A DNA stretch of 64,000 bases from Nonlabens antarcticus (GCF_015356755.1 NZ_JADFCO010000062.1:156726-220725); one strand, 5' to 3'. Numbered from the stretch's first letter, positions 52,221-61,511 are shown. Notes: generated by a model not told the origin, from the letters alone. Made by a program: numbers and translations.

Positions 52221-53588
52221 CTATTGCTTTTCCTCACTTTCATTACTATCATCCTGGGTCTCGTCTCCAAAGCCTAACGTACCTTTTTGGAGATCTTTTT
52301 GTTTCCTTGTACTTTGATAAAGAATGTAATATCCTAAGAAACCACTAACTAGAGAGGCTGTTAAAATACCCATTTTAGCATCTTGAAGAAGAACATCGTC
52401 ATTGAAGGATAAATTAGCGATGAATAAAGACATCGTAAACCCTATACCACATAGCAAGGCAATTCCGAGTAGTACCTTCCATATTGTTGGAGAAGTGGGT
52501 ATATCTCTATAGAAAACCTTTAATAAAATCCAGATGGCTAACATAATTCCTATAGGTTTACCCAGTAATAATCCTAAAATAACGCCCCATGTGACGGTGG
52601 TTTGAAAGGCCTGACTCAAAATTTCCAAATCCATAAAAATACCAGCATTTACAAATGCAAATAAAGGCATGATAAAAAAGTATACTGGATCGTGTAACTT
52701 TCGTTCCAGACGTCTCAATGGAGACTCCATATCGCGTTGCGTATTTTCAAGATAATAGTGGGCTTGTTGCGTGGTATTAGAAAGCGTACGGTCTTTAGCT
52801 TTTTTAAATTGGTTAAAACCTTCTGTTGCAAAACCCTGAATCTGTTCTAAATTCCATTTGCGGTTCAGTGGAATAGTAAAGGCTACAATGACACCAGCTA
52901 TAGTGGCATGTATACCAGAAGCTAGAATGGCCCACCATAGAAAAAAACCGATACATAGATACGGAGTGAGGCTGTTTACTTTGCGATAATTGAGCACTCC
53001 AAGTGCTATGGCACATAAAGCTGCAATACCCAGTGGTGTCCAGTTGATTTGTTCTGTATAAAACAAAGCGATAATAAGTATTGCTATGAGGTCGTCAACT
53101 ACAGCAATAGTCGTTACAAATACTTTTACCCAAGAAGGAACACGTGATCCTATCATGGCTAGAATACCTATAACAAAAGCGATATCGGTTGCCATAGGTA
53201 TAGCCCATCCATCGATGTATTCTGTATTCTGATTAAAAATCCAAAATATTAAAGCAGGGAGCGCAGCACCAGATACTGCGGCAACCACTGGAAATACTGC
53301 CGAGTTGAAGGAGTTAAGTTTACCAAATTTTAATTCTCCTTTAATTTCCAGACCTACTAATAAGAAAAAAAAGGCCATCAATCCATCGTTCACCCAATGA
53401 TGTAAAGATTTTGAAATGTTTAAATCTGTAAATCCTACTGTAAATTTCAATTCCATGAAATCATGGTAATTTTGCCGAAAGGGTGAGTTAGCAACAATCA
53501 AAGCGGCTACAGTGGCCGCTATGAGCAGGATTCCTGTAGAAGAATCCTTTTGAAAAAACGTTTTAAAGTAGGCTGTAATCTTATGCAT
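52221..53588 (-). CDS. nhaA: Na+/H+ antiporter NhaA
   Basis: 455 residues from the ATG at 53588, which gives the normal N-terminus (MHKITAYFKTFFQKDSSTG). Diagnostic TM segments: STGILLIAATVAALIVANSP, WVNDGLMAFFFLLVGLEIKG, MATDIAFVIGILAMIGSRVP and the ion-binding Asp pair in IAVVDDLIAILIIALFY. A charged C-terminal tail follows (GFGDETQDDSNESEEKQ). It exchanges two H+ for one Na+. Operon with the FNT channel downstream, an arrangement that suggests pH or salt homeostasis. Confidence 0.93.
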   Translation of the reverse strand: MHKITAYFKTFFQKDSSTGILLIAATVAALIVANSPFRQNYHDFMELKFTVGFTDLNISKSLHHWVNDGLMAFFFLLVGLEIKGELKFGKLNSFNSAVFPVVAAVSGAALPALIFWIFNQNTEYIDGWAIPMATDIAFVIGILAMIGSRVPSWVKVFVTTIAVVDDLIAILIIALFYTEQINWTPLGIAALCAIALGVLNYRKVNSLTPYLCIGFFLWWAILASGIHATIAGVIVAFTIPLNRKWNLEQIQGFATEGFNQFKKAKDRTLSNTTQQAHYYLENTQRDMESPLRRLERKLHDPVYFFIMPLFAFVNAGIFMDLEILSQAFQTTVTWGVILGLLLGKPIGIMLAIWILLKVFYRDIPTSPTIWKVLLGIALLCGIGFTMSLFIANLSFNDDVLLQDAKMGILTASLVSGFLGYYILYQSTRKQKDLQKGTLGFGDETQDDSNESEEKQ

Positions 53589-53944
53589 GAAATAGTAATA
53601 GTGACTGTAATATAGAAAAGTCGCTAAAAACACATTGAAATAACGCATTTAATTTAGTCTTTAGGTTGAAAGGAGATTTCTCAACCACTTTTTAAGCATC
53701 TAATAACACCTTAAAACATAGGTTAATTATTTGTCGATTTTACATAAACTGCGACTATCAGCTGTAACATCACTGGTGTTACTCCTACGTATCAATTCGT
53801 GGATGATGCCGTTCGTATTCTTACCGGTGGCGATATTCGGGTTTATGGCATTAATAGAGGGTTAATGCATAAATTTCACTTCAAAGCAAAACCCTGCTAG
53901 TAGGCTGGGTTTAGATCTAAAACGTATTCTAAGTAGAAAGAGAA
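53589..53944. other. Spacer with ABC exporter gene fragment
   Basis: About 355 bases; only the fragment at 53758-53865 is recognisable. Confidence 0.5.
53758..53865 (+). pseudogene. Fragment of an ABC exporter gene (paralogue of 48587)
   Basis: The frame reads SAVTSLVLLLRINSWM and MPFVFLPVAIFGFMAL, matching residues 153-184 of the exporter at 48587 (25 of 32 residues identical; nucleotides 49043-49138). It ends at TAA in 53863-53865 and has no start codon. It is a small relic of a second, related exporter gene or a displaced duplication. Confidence 0.75.
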
Positions 53945-54511
53945 TTAATCTACAGCTCCCCAAGGAGCTTCTGGAGTTGATACTGTTTTAGTTAGATCAA
54001 AACGTACTGTAAACAAGCGATCAGAACCTATCCTGCGCAGGTTGTAGGTTAAGTTTGTATCATTGATGGTAAACCACCATACATTAGTAGAAGCAGCAGG
54101 TAAAATTTTAGCTGTGTGTGCGTCTGCTGGAAACATTTGCAAAGTAGCTAGACCTACATTGGCACTTGTACCACCATATTGAGTAAGTGTTTCTTCCGTA
54201 CCATTTTCATGACGGTGATCGTGTTTAAGACTTATGATTTTGTCATGATTCATGGTAAGAACCCAGGTACGTGATCTATTTTCCCCTACAAAAAAAGGAA
54301 TGCGCAGGGTATTCTCTTCACAAGAGCGTACATGCATAATTAGCTTTTTACCTGTAAACCCATCACCTTCAACGCCTCCTGTAATAATTTCACCTTCAAA
54401 AGCATCACCACAGTGTGTTTCCAGCTGTGCCCAGAACTTTTCTGAACTGGTTTGCTCCTGTGCCACTACACAAATAGGTAAAAAAATAAATAACAGGATT
54501 ATCGACTTCAT
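53945..54511 (-). CDS. Secreted protein, function unknown
   Basis: 188 residues with signal peptide MKSIILLFIFLPICVVAQ. The mature part has a Cys pair (HCGDAFEG, VRSCEENT), Trp-rich beta segments and a His cluster (LKHDHRHENG). It looks like a small periplasmic beta protein, unlike a family I can name. Single gene. Confidence 0.68.
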   Translation of the reverse strand: MKSIILLFIFLPICVVAQEQTSSEKFWAQLETHCGDAFEGEIITGGVEGDGFTGKKLIMHVRSCEENTLRIPFFVGENRSRTWVLTMNHDKIISLKHDHRHENGTEETLTQYGGTSANVGLATLQMFPADAHTAKILPAASTNVWWFTINDTNLTYNLRRIGSDRLFTVRFDLTKTVSTPEAPWGAVD

Positions 54512-54621
54512 AAATATTTTTTTTTTCAGGATGTTTAAACTTACCGAATTAAATGAAAGGTTACCCTTCCTGAAATTTAAATCGCTATGCGCAGACTTGT
54601 CAAACTAATCCTCCACAGAGT

Positions 54622-55059
54622 CTATAGATCGAAATTATTTTTATTAACCAATTCAACTTTATCTTCAGTAATGGTAATTACCTTTTGCTTGTAAAGAATT
54701 CCTAGTGCTTTTTTATAGGATTTTTTACTCATATTCAAATGATGGCGTATTGTTTCAGGTGTGCTTTTATCGGTCAATAATAAATAACCATTTGGACTTT
54801 CATTCAGCAGTGCTAAAACTGTTTCTACATCTGTATCGATTACATTTAAAAAACCTTGAGGTCTAAGAGAAACGTCTATTAAACCATCTTCGCGTATTTT
54901 TTTAATAAAACCAATACCTTCCATATCTACCGCCATCTCTTGATACACATCATCGTGATAGAGTAGGCCTTCAAACTCGTTGTTGATGAGAACGGTATAT
55001 CCTAAGGGTGTTTCTTTTTCAATGATGAGGTTTACTTTATCTCCTATTTGTAAATCCAT
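54622..55059 (-). CDS. Half-length CvfB-like RNA-binding protein
   Basis: 145 residues. It aligns with the C-terminal half of CvfB/YitL proteins: QIGDKVNLIIEKETPLGY, NEFEGLLYHDDVYQEM (S1-like), FIKKIREDGLIDVSLRPQG, then the winged helix GYLLLTDKSTPETIRHHLNM and KSYKKALGILYKQK. The usual N-terminal S1-like half (about 130 residues) is missing. It has its own -7 element, so it is probably a real transcription unit and not a fragment. It would act in RNA binding or gene regulation. Confidence 0.78.
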   Translation of the reverse strand: MDLQIGDKVNLIIEKETPLGYTVLINNEFEGLLYHDDVYQEMAVDMEGIGFIKKIREDGLIDVSLRPQGFLNVIDTDVETVLALLNESPNGYLLLTDKSTPETIRHHLNMSKKSYKKALGILYKQKVITITEDKVELVNKNNFDL

Positions 55060-55092
55060 TACGGTAAATATTAAATTCTATTATTGTAGTTA

Positions 55093-55100
55093 CAAAGGTA
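55093..55100 (-). promoter_or_regulatory. -7 promoter element of the CvfB-like gene
   Basis: Minus-strand TACCTTTG, perfect TAnnTTTG, 34 bases before the ATG at 55059. Confidence 0.6.
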
Positions 55101-55267
55101 CAATGCGGGAAAGGTATGCTGAATTTATTTCAGCAACTTCTTCCCATAACTAGAAGTTTGTCATGCTGAAATGAATTCAACGTGACAGCTGGCGAGAAAA
55201 ATAGGTGCATTGAAACTATTTCCTATTTAATACCACCTCAAGTGTAACATAAATTTTTTTATTTTGA

Positions 55268-55281
55268 TACCGCGAAAGCGT
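55268..55281. repeat. Degenerate iterated palindrome (right half only)
   Basis: TACCGCGAAAGCG keeps the right half of the consensus. Intergenic. Confidence 0.5.
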
Positions 55282-55309
55282 AAATCCACCAAAACAACCC
55301 CCAATAAAA

Positions 55310-55329
55310 AAGCGCCTGTGAGGGCGCTT
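55310..55329 (-). terminator. Terminator of rpoD
   Basis: Stem AAGCGCC/GGCGCTT with a T run on the minus strand, 27 bases after the stop. Confidence 0.88.
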
Positions 55330-55355
55330 CAGTGTGTATAAAATAATAAAATAGC

Positions 55356-56219
55356 TTATCCTAGATAAGACTTCAAGATTTTACTGCGGCTGTTCTGGCG
55401 CAATCTCTTGATTCCTTTTTCCTTGATCTGACGCACGCGCTCACGAGTCAAGTCAAAAGTTTCACCTATTTCTTCCAGACTCATAGGCTGCTGATTCCCG
55501 ATACCGAAGTATAGCGAAATAACATCTGCTTCCTTTTGAGAAAGAGTTTCCAGTGCACGAGTGATTTCTAAGGTAAGAGATTCATGCAATAATTCTCTGT
55601 CAGGATTAGGTGACTCACCACTACGAACAACGTCGTACAGGTTAGAAGTCTCACCTTCTTTAAGCGGCGCATCCATCGATACGTGACGCCCGGCATTTTT
55701 AAGCGATTGTTTCACGTCACTTACCGTCATATCTAGCTCAGTCGCTAGTTCTTCAGGAGATGGTGGACGCTCGTGCAATTGCTCGAGGTGGGAAAAAGCC
55801 TTGTTGATTTTGTTAATCGAACCGATTTTGTTCAATGGAAGTCGCACGATACGTGACTGCTCTGCAAGTGCCTGTAAGATCGACTGGCGTATCCACCATA
55901 CCGCGTACGATATGAATTTGAACCCACGAGTTTCATCAAACCTTTTGGCAGCCTTTACGAGACCGGCATTTCCTTCATTAATAAGATCGGGTAATTTCAG
56001 ACCTTGATTCTGGTACTGTTTTGCAACAGAAACCACAAAACGTAAGTTTGCGGTCGTCAGTCTCTCAAGAGCCCCTTGATCACCTTTTTTAATACGCTGT
56101 GCAAGTTCCACTTCTTCCTCTGCAGTGATCAGGTCGATCTTAGAGATGTCTTGTAGGTACTTGTCCAGGGATTTAGACTCACGGTTGGTAACCTGCTTGG
56201 TGATTTTGAGTTGTCTCAT
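55356..56219 (-). CDS. rpoD: Primary sigma factor (sigma-ABfr type)
   Basis: 287 residues: regions 1.2 to 4 without region 1.1, as in Bacteroidota primary sigma. Region 2 is [18 protein letters not shown] to [17 protein letters not shown]; region 3 starts [13 protein letters not shown]; region 4 has [12 protein letters not shown] and [20 protein letters not shown]. It reads the TTG/TAnnTTTG promoters listed in this window. A hairpin in its leader (56248-56268) may influence expression. Single gene with terminator. Confidence 0.96.
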   Translation of the reverse strand: MRQLKITKQVTNRESKSLDKYLQDISKIDLITAEEEVELAQRIKKGDQGALERLTTANLRFVVSVAKQYQNQGLKLPDLINEGNAGLVKAAKRFDETRGFKFISYAVWWIRQSILQALAEQSRIVRLPLNKIGSINKINKAFSHLEQLHERPPSPEELATELDMTVSDVKQSLKNAGRHVSMDAPLKEGETSNLYDVVRSGESPNPDRELLHESLTLEITRALETLSQKEADVISLYFGIGNQQPMSLEEIGETFDLTRERVRQIKEKGIKRLRQNSRSKILKSYLG

Positions 56220-56247
56220 TAAAATAAAAAGATTAAGTAATTAAGGC

Positions 56248-56268
56248 GGGTTTCAGCTTTTGAAACCC
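56248..56268 (-). promoter_or_regulatory. Hairpin in the rpoD leader
   Basis: GGGTTTCA/TGAAACCC stem with a 5-base loop, about 28-48 bases before the ATG. Confidence 0.5.
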
Positions 56269-56402
56269 AGACATAATAGTAGCAATAATCGTACCATAAC
56301 AGCTTTGTCTGACACTAATTCAGACTAGGCACAGCGCGACTTTCACAACTATTTTATTAGTCGCACTGACGTATTATCTGTTACACAGTAGATAGATTTT
56401 TA

Positions 56403-56418
56403 CGCTTTCGCGAAAGCG
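56403..56418. repeat. Iterated palindrome copy 14 (intergenic)
   Basis: The longest perfect copy: TACGCTTTCGCGAAAGCGTA, 20 bases symmetric at 56401-56420. Confidence 0.95.
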
Positions 56419-56605
56419 TATTTCCTTTTAAACCATAGTACTATTACGATATCGCAGTCTTAAATTAAATCTCGTACATCACTCAATGGTTAAGTTTAAA
56501 TAGTTCAAAAAGTCTTAGACGCAGCTCCATAATGAAAGTGTGAAAATTATTTAGTTACACTAATCATTGTAAGCTGTCAGACGAAAATGTCACGGCGCAT
56601 TTCTC

Positions 56606-56734
56606 ATGAAGGATGGTTTCAAGGTCAGTTATTTCTTTAATACGGCCGCAAAAGAATATAGAAACGTCAATAAGGACAGCGCCCTCGTAAGATTTTGGTC
56701 CAATATTTTAAACTTAAACCTAGATAAAATCTAA
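56606..56734 (+). CDS. Possible small protein or gene remnant
   Basis: 42 codons: MKDGFKVSYFFNTAAKEYR, then RFWSNILNLNLDKI. The composition looks protein-like, but the frame is short, has no clear promoter, and overlaps the end of the gene at 56731 by four bases. Could be chance or the 3' end of a lost gene. Confidence 0.3.
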   Translation: MKDGFKVSYFFNTAAKEYRNVNKDSALVRFWSNILNLNLDKI

Positions 56735-57114
56735 GTCAGCCTCCATTTATATTCTGTATGCACTTTCTTTAAAATCAAGAAAAAAGGAATCCACCAGATG
56801 AAATCATTAGTGATTAGCGTGTAGATAAATTCAAATGGTACTTTACCCTGCGCATAATTGAAAACAAACCCTAAAGGCCCAAAGATCTTTCCTAACATAC
56901 CCACGGCTACAATAGGCCAGTGTCGCATAGGATCATAACTCGCCCACCAATAGCCCAAACCGTAAACGCCTATCACCATTCCCATTCCTTGCCAGACCAT
57001 AGGCTGATTTAAAGGCTCCATACCTACCAATTCCCAAAACATTTGTGGGAACAGCACGACCCATGCTCCCCATAGAACATTGTAAATGGCGGCAAGTTTA
57101 AGAGTTAATTTCAT
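56731..57114 (-). CDS. Small membrane protein, function unknown
   Basis: 127 residues, four membrane helices (about 4-22, 38-57, 66-85, 98-116). VWQGMGMVIGVYGLGYWWAS is a recurrent pattern in uncharacterised Bacteroidota membrane proteins. No operon partner. Confidence 0.7.
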   Translation of the reverse strand: MKLTLKLAAIYNVLWGAWVVLFPQMFWELVGMEPLNQPMVWQGMGMVIGVYGLGYWWASYDPMRHWPIVAVGMLGKIFGPLGFVFNYAQGKVPFEFIYTLITNDFIWWIPFFLILKKVHTEYKWRLT

Positions 57115-57456
57115 GAGCTTTGAATTTAATTAGAAATGCAACGATAGAATCATTGCATTTTATGTTGACAAGATGAAAGTCGAGATGATGGATTATAGTT
57201 TACAATCTAAATTTTATGATTCGTATTTGATATTTTGACAGACTGGTTGGAGAGGTTTTTTTCAATTTCTTAGTTTAGTAAACACTCTATTTCTTTTCTT
57301 ATTAATCTAATTCCTAGTTTTAAAGAAATACGATTGGGAATAAGTAATTGTTCTCTAAGCTACAAATCAAAAACCGCCAAAATTTTTGGTTTTCCAGAGA
57401 AGAAATACCGAAGGCAATGAGGTTTCAAATCTCCCACAGAACACAGCTAAATTCTT
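57115..57456. other. Gene-free stretch, nothing recognised
   Basis: 342 AT-rich bases between two minus-strand membrane protein genes. I see no hairpin or repeat. Confidence 0.4.
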
Positions 57457-57873
57457 TTAAATTAAATGCAATAAAACAATTAACGTCCACACCGCTACAC
57501 GCCACCAGTTTGTTTTCTCCAACCTGTGACACAAATGCACATTTTGAGGTTCCTGTATCAATCGTTCATGAAGAGGTTTATAAAATAAGGCAGTGGACAA
57601 CCACATCGAGCCGACTAAGATAAAATCTAAAATCCTCACGAGCGTAAATTCTTGAACGTAGAATAGGAGGTAGCCCGACAAAACCAATTGCCCAAGCATC
57701 AATGGCAGTACAATAAAGGTGATGTTTCTCATGTGGATAGCATGCCATTTCTGAAATCCAGCGGCTCCAAAATGACAGAAACTGGGATAGATTAAGAGTT
57801 GCACCATCCATATAAGGACGAGCAAACCTACATCAACCGATAATTTTAAGATTTCCCAAATGGTAAAAGTCAT
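57457..57873 (-). CDS. Small membrane protein, function unknown
   Basis: 138 residues, four membrane helices (about 7-29, 48-70, 78-95, 118-137). Conserved-looking His/Trp residues in KWHAIHMRNITFIVLP. I recognise no named family. Divergent from porQ. Confidence 0.65.
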   Translation of the reverse strand: MTFTIWEILKLSVDVGLLVLIWMVQLLIYPSFCHFGAAGFQKWHAIHMRNITFIVLPLMLGQLVLSGYLLFYVQEFTLVRILDFILVGSMWLSTALFYKPLHERLIQEPQNVHLCHRLEKTNWWRVAVWTLIVLLHLI

Positions 57874-58054
57874 GTGTAGATAGGTTGTACTATGGTTAAA
57901 ATTACTCGGATTGATTCACTTTGACGTATTGTCTTTTGCTAGCTTTCAATTTTTACAGCTGGCTTATTCAAGAAATAATGAATACACGTTTATTGGCCAT
58001 TAAAAATAAATTAAACTTGCAGTCGTTAAGTAAGTGCAATCCACAAGCCCTTTG

Positions 58055-59077
58055 ATGCGTTTTAGTCTAATAGTTCTATGTATTTTCTATTTATTTCCGC
58101 TTCAGCATGAGGCGCAGATAGGAGGTGAAAATACGTATCAATTTTTGAATCTTGTTTCTGGAACTAAGCAGGCTGCACTAGGTGGTCGGGTACTTACTGC
58201 TGTTGATTATGACCCTACAACGGCACTTTACAACCCGGCGACCATCAATCCTAAAATGGACAATCAGCTTCAAGTGAATTATGTTAATTATCTAGGTGAT
58301 GTTAATTATGGAACGGCCAGTTATGCCTACACCTGGGACCGTCGTAAGCAAACTTTCCATATAGGGGTGACTTATCTGGATTATGGAACTTTTGATGGTT
58401 ATGATGAGCAAGGGATTTCTACCGGTGAATTTGGTGGTAATGAGGTTGCCGTTTCTGCGGGTTACGCTTACAATATTCCGTGGTCTGATTTTTATGTCGG
58501 AGCCAATGTGAAACTGATCAGTTCTAAATTGGAGAATTTCACCTCTATTGGTGGTGCGCTAGACTTTGGACTATTGTACTATGATGAGGAGAAAGCCATA
58601 CGTGGTGCTTTAGTAGTGCGTAATATTGGTACCCAGTTTACCGCCTATGATGAGATTTATGAGAGTCTTCCTTTAGAAGTGGCTTTAGGCTTTTCAAACA
58701 CCATGCGTACTTTGCCTGTGCGTTTACACGTGACGCTGGAAAACCTACAGAAATGGAATATAGCTTTCTCTAACGATGCAAATGCACAACGGGATCTGGA
58801 CGGAAATGTAGTTAATGACGATCCAGGATTTTTCAACAATGCCCTAAGGCATACAGTTATAGGATTAGAATTGTTCCCAGAAAGCGTTTTTGAATTGCGA
58901 TTAGGTTACAGCTTTCGTCGGGCTGAAGAATTGCGCATTCAGGATACGAGAGCATTTTCTGGATTGAGTGCCGGCTTTTCCCTAAAAATCAATAAGATGC
59001 GATTCAGTTACAGCCATGCTCGATATAGTCTGGCATCAAACACCAGTTTTATAGGGGTAAATATTAACTTGCAATAA
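58055..59077 (+). CDS. porQ: T9SS protein PorQ
   Basis: 340 residues from the ATG at 58055, which gives the signal peptide MRFSLIVLCIFYLFPLQHEA (a GTG at 58034 is rejected). The PorQ pattern is present: TYQFLNLVSGTKQAALGGR, LYNPATINPKMDNQLQV, YAYNIPWSDFYVGANVKLI and LELFPESVFELRLGYSFRR. PorQ is an outer-membrane component of the type IX secretion system. The adjacent cmk gene overlaps it by one base; porQ-cmk linkage is typical of Bacteroidota. TAAACTTG about 35 bases upstream is a near -7 element. Confidence 0.92.
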   Translation: MRFSLIVLCIFYLFPLQHEAQIGGENTYQFLNLVSGTKQAALGGRVLTAVDYDPTTALYNPATINPKMDNQLQVNYVNYLGDVNYGTASYAYTWDRRKQTFHIGVTYLDYGTFDGYDEQGISTGEFGGNEVAVSAGYAYNIPWSDFYVGANVKLISSKLENFTSIGGALDFGLLYYDEEKAIRGALVVRNIGTQFTAYDEIYESLPLEVALGFSNTMRTLPVRLHVTLENLQKWNIAFSNDANAQRDLDGNVVNDDPGFFNNALRHTVIGLELFPESVFELRLGYSFRRAEELRIQDTRAFSGLSAGFSLKINKMRFSYSHARYSLASNTSFIGVNINLQ

Positions 59078-59769
59078 TGATGCAATCTCTAATCACCATC
59101 GCTATTGATGGCCATTCCAGTACCGGTAAAAGCACAGCTGCAAAACAACTCGCACATGAGCTAGGCTATCTTTATGTTGATACTGGTGCTATGTATAGAG
59201 CTGTTTCTTTTTTCGCTTTAAGCGAAAATCTAATCAATCAAGGTCAACTGGATCAGTCGGTTTTAGAACGTCGTTTGAAAGATATTGCCATCACTTTTGA
59301 ACGCAATCCAGAAACCGGAAATAATGAAGTTTGCTTAAATGGTAAAAATATTGAGTCAGAAATCCGCACGCTGGAAGTGAGCAATGTCGTGAGTATTGTT
59401 GCTTCAAATAGTGCCGTACGTGCTAAACTTGTGGAGCAACAACAAAAAATGGGCGCTGCCAAAGGTGTGGTCATGGATGGTCGCGATATAGGAACCGTCG
59501 TTTTTCCAGATGCAGAACTTAAAGTTTTTATGACGGCAGCAGCAGATGTAAGAGCAAAACGTAGGTTTGAGGAGTTGACCAATAGCGGTCAAATAGTAGA
59601 TTATGCAGATGTCCTAGAAAACGTTATTGAGCGAGATAGAATTGATTCTACCCGAGAAGACAGTCCACTTATTCAGGCAGATGATGCTCTATTGCTGGAT
59701 ACAAGTTACATGGATCGCAAACAGCAATTTGATACCTTATTGCATTGGGCTAATCAGGAATTACAGTAG
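59077..59769 (+). CDS. cmk: Cytidylate kinase
   Basis: 230 residues. P-loop AIDGHSSTGKSTAAKQLA, LYVDTGAMYRAVSFFA, MDGRDIGTVVFP and RFEELTNSGQIVDYADVLEN are diagnostic. It phosphorylates CMP and dCMP. Its ATG overlaps the porQ stop (TAATG), so the pair is cotranscribed. The gene is often linked to rpsA, as here about 2 kb downstream. Confidence 0.96.
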   Translation: MMQSLITIAIDGHSSTGKSTAAKQLAHELGYLYVDTGAMYRAVSFFALSENLINQGQLDQSVLERRLKDIAITFERNPETGNNEVCLNGKNIESEIRTLEVSNVVSIVASNSAVRAKLVEQQQKMGAAKGVVMDGRDIGTVVFPDAELKVFMTAAADVRAKRRFEELTNSGQIVDYADVLENVIERDRIDSTREDSPLIQADDALLLDTSYMDRKQQFDTLLHWANQELQ

Positions 59770-60214
59770 GTGGTGTACCTGGTTTGTTTTCAGGAAAATA
59801 TTCATGAATTGTGCTATCTCTTAAAAATTTAAATCTTAGAGCAGTGCGGTCATTCTTCAAGATTTCATAATGTAGGGAATCATTTTCCCGTATTAAATGC
59901 AGATAACTTATGCCTTTATTTGCAGTGCTTTTCCCATTCAGGCTTTGATCGACAATGTAGTCGTAGTAATTGTTTGTAGTGTCCGTTTCTGAGCGGTAGA
60001 ACATATTGATAAGGTTTGAGGTAATTTCCATACCGGCATTGATATCAAGATCGTTTAAATAAGAGTCTTGTTTTAGTACTTGCAACTCTTTTGAAAGAGT
60101 GTCTACTTTTTTGAATTGCTCTGGATTGTTTCTGGGATCCTCAATGACTACTGGCTTCTCATTACAGCTGCTTAATATCAAGAGTCCTATGATGGCGAAT
60201 ACGTAATTTTTCAA
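59750..60214 (-). CDS. Small lipoprotein, function unknown
   Basis: 154 residues with lipoprotein signal MKNYVFAIIGLLILSSC. The mature part is acidic and helix-rich (SKELQVLKQDSYLNDLDINA). Its 3' end overlaps the cmk 3' end by 20 bases on the other strand. No family recognised. Confidence 0.65.
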   Translation of the reverse strand: MKNYVFAIIGLLILSSCNEKPVVIEDPRNNPEQFKKVDTLSKELQVLKQDSYLNDLDINAGMEITSNLINMFYRSETDTTNNYYDYIVDQSLNGKSTANKGISYLHLIRENDSLHYEILKNDRTALRFKFLRDSTIHEYFPENKPGTPPTVIPD

Positions 60215-60743
60215 TGGCTTAGCGTTTTGATTTGGTTTAGATAATTTTCAATCCATTTAATAACAGAAATCTTGCCACAAAGTTCGGCTATCAAGTCATA
60301 AAACAATATATCAATTATTTTAAATTGGTTTCCTTTTTTTCATAGATCTCGTATAGTTTTGGAATGGATGGAGAATTCATTTAGAAAGCATGCTAGCCAG
60401 TTGAGATTTATGCAGATACACATTTGATCGAGTGGGATGTGCTTTTAGTAAAAAAATATAATCATAGGACAATATCACTGATTCTTTACCGCATGATTGC
60501 CTTCAGGAAATAATGTTGAAAGGAATACAAATTGCGATTATTTCAGAATTCTTGGCTTTCTAAAATATCTCTCAAACAATATTTTTTAATACTTCCAGGT
60601 AATTTATAAAAGAATACATTTTGATTTTTAGGAAATTCATGACGTGTACTTTACCGGTTTTGGCTTTGTACGATTTTCTGTTTTTATTTTAGCATTAAAA
60701 TTTCTAGGTATTCTGCTTTCGCGAAAGCGAACCGAATTTAAAA
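60215..60743. other. Gene-free stretch, only a palindrome
   Basis: 529 bases between two minus-strand genes. It contains iterated palindrome 60715-60728 and no convincing coding frame. Confidence 0.5.
60715..60728. repeat. Iterated palindrome copy 15 (intergenic)
   Basis: Perfect GCTTTCGCGAAAGC followed by GAAC, 16 bases after the DUF3592 gene stop. Confidence 0.95.
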
Positions 60744-61511
60744 TTACAAATTCTTAGTTTTCTTCTTTTTCCACATCAATTTTACAATACCTACACTAGC
60801 CAGTGTCAACACCAGAATAAAGAAACCTACTAGAAAAAGCACCCACACCGGATGGTCAGATTTGTAATCATAAAAAATGCGCTGGACCATATAATAGATC
60901 AGTCCTACATTCATACCTATCATTCCCAGGGGCATAATAATGTAGAGAAAAATAATCACAGTGTAGTCCATACCAGTAATTTCTATGGGAATAGTATAGG
61001 CATATGCAAACCCAATGATAACGTAGCCCAAAAGTAGGAGCGACATGATAAGACCGCCGGTTAAAAGTAGAACGCTCGCCATTGACCTAGAACTCACCTT
61101 GTCACTGTCAACATCATAAGTGATGGGATGTTTTTCTCCTACATAATAAGGATCACCAGAACTTATGTTAAGTTCCCGTTCTATGATGGCTCCACTACTA
61201 TTTGTAAAAATCACAGTAGGAGAGTACATAGTATGGTAATTTCCCTCATCATCCTCACTCTCGTATTGCCTGACTTGGGTGACGGTGGCTTCAAAACGAT
61301 CGTGCGCGACAGTGGCGTACAAACCAGCAACAGTAATTCCTATGAAAGGAAAAGATAAGGAGCACATGCACAGGTATACCAGCGTTACGTATCCTATTAG
61401 TACACAGCCGGGTTTGTCATTAGGATCCTTTTTATGCGCCATCTGTAGTGCAATTCTATATCCAATATAACACCCAAAAGCGATGAGCAGTAGTATCAAA
61501 GTCAATTTCAT
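60744..61511 (-). CDS. DUF3592 family membrane protein
   Basis: 255 residues. Two to three N-terminal membrane helices flank a periplasmic-side beta domain with the family pattern EATVTQVRQYESEDDEGNYH, YSPTVIFTNSSGAIIE and GEKHPITYDVDSDKV. Two more membrane helices follow (about 145-170 and 180-200) and a basic tail. Single gene, function unknown. Confidence 0.82.
   Translation of the reverse strand: MKLTLILLLIAFGCYIGYRIALQMAHKKDPNDKPGCVLIGYVTLVYLCMCSLSFPFIGITVAGLYATVAHDRFEATVTQVRQYESEDDEGNYHTMYSPTVIFTNSSGAIIERELNISSGDPYYVGEKHPITYDVDSDKVSSRSMASVLLLTGGLIMSLLLLGYVIIGFAYAYTIPIEITGMDYTVIIFLYIIMPLGMIGMNVGLIYYMVQRIFYDYKSDHPVWVLFLVGFFILVLTLASVGIVKLMWKKKKTKNL

Larger units (their letters stand above)
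56220..56730. other. rpoD leader/promoter region with palindrome and small frame
   Basis: About 510 bases. It holds the rpoD leader hairpin, iterated palindrome 56403-56418 and a 42-codon protein-like frame (56606-56734). No clear -7 element was found for rpoD. Confidence 0.5.
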
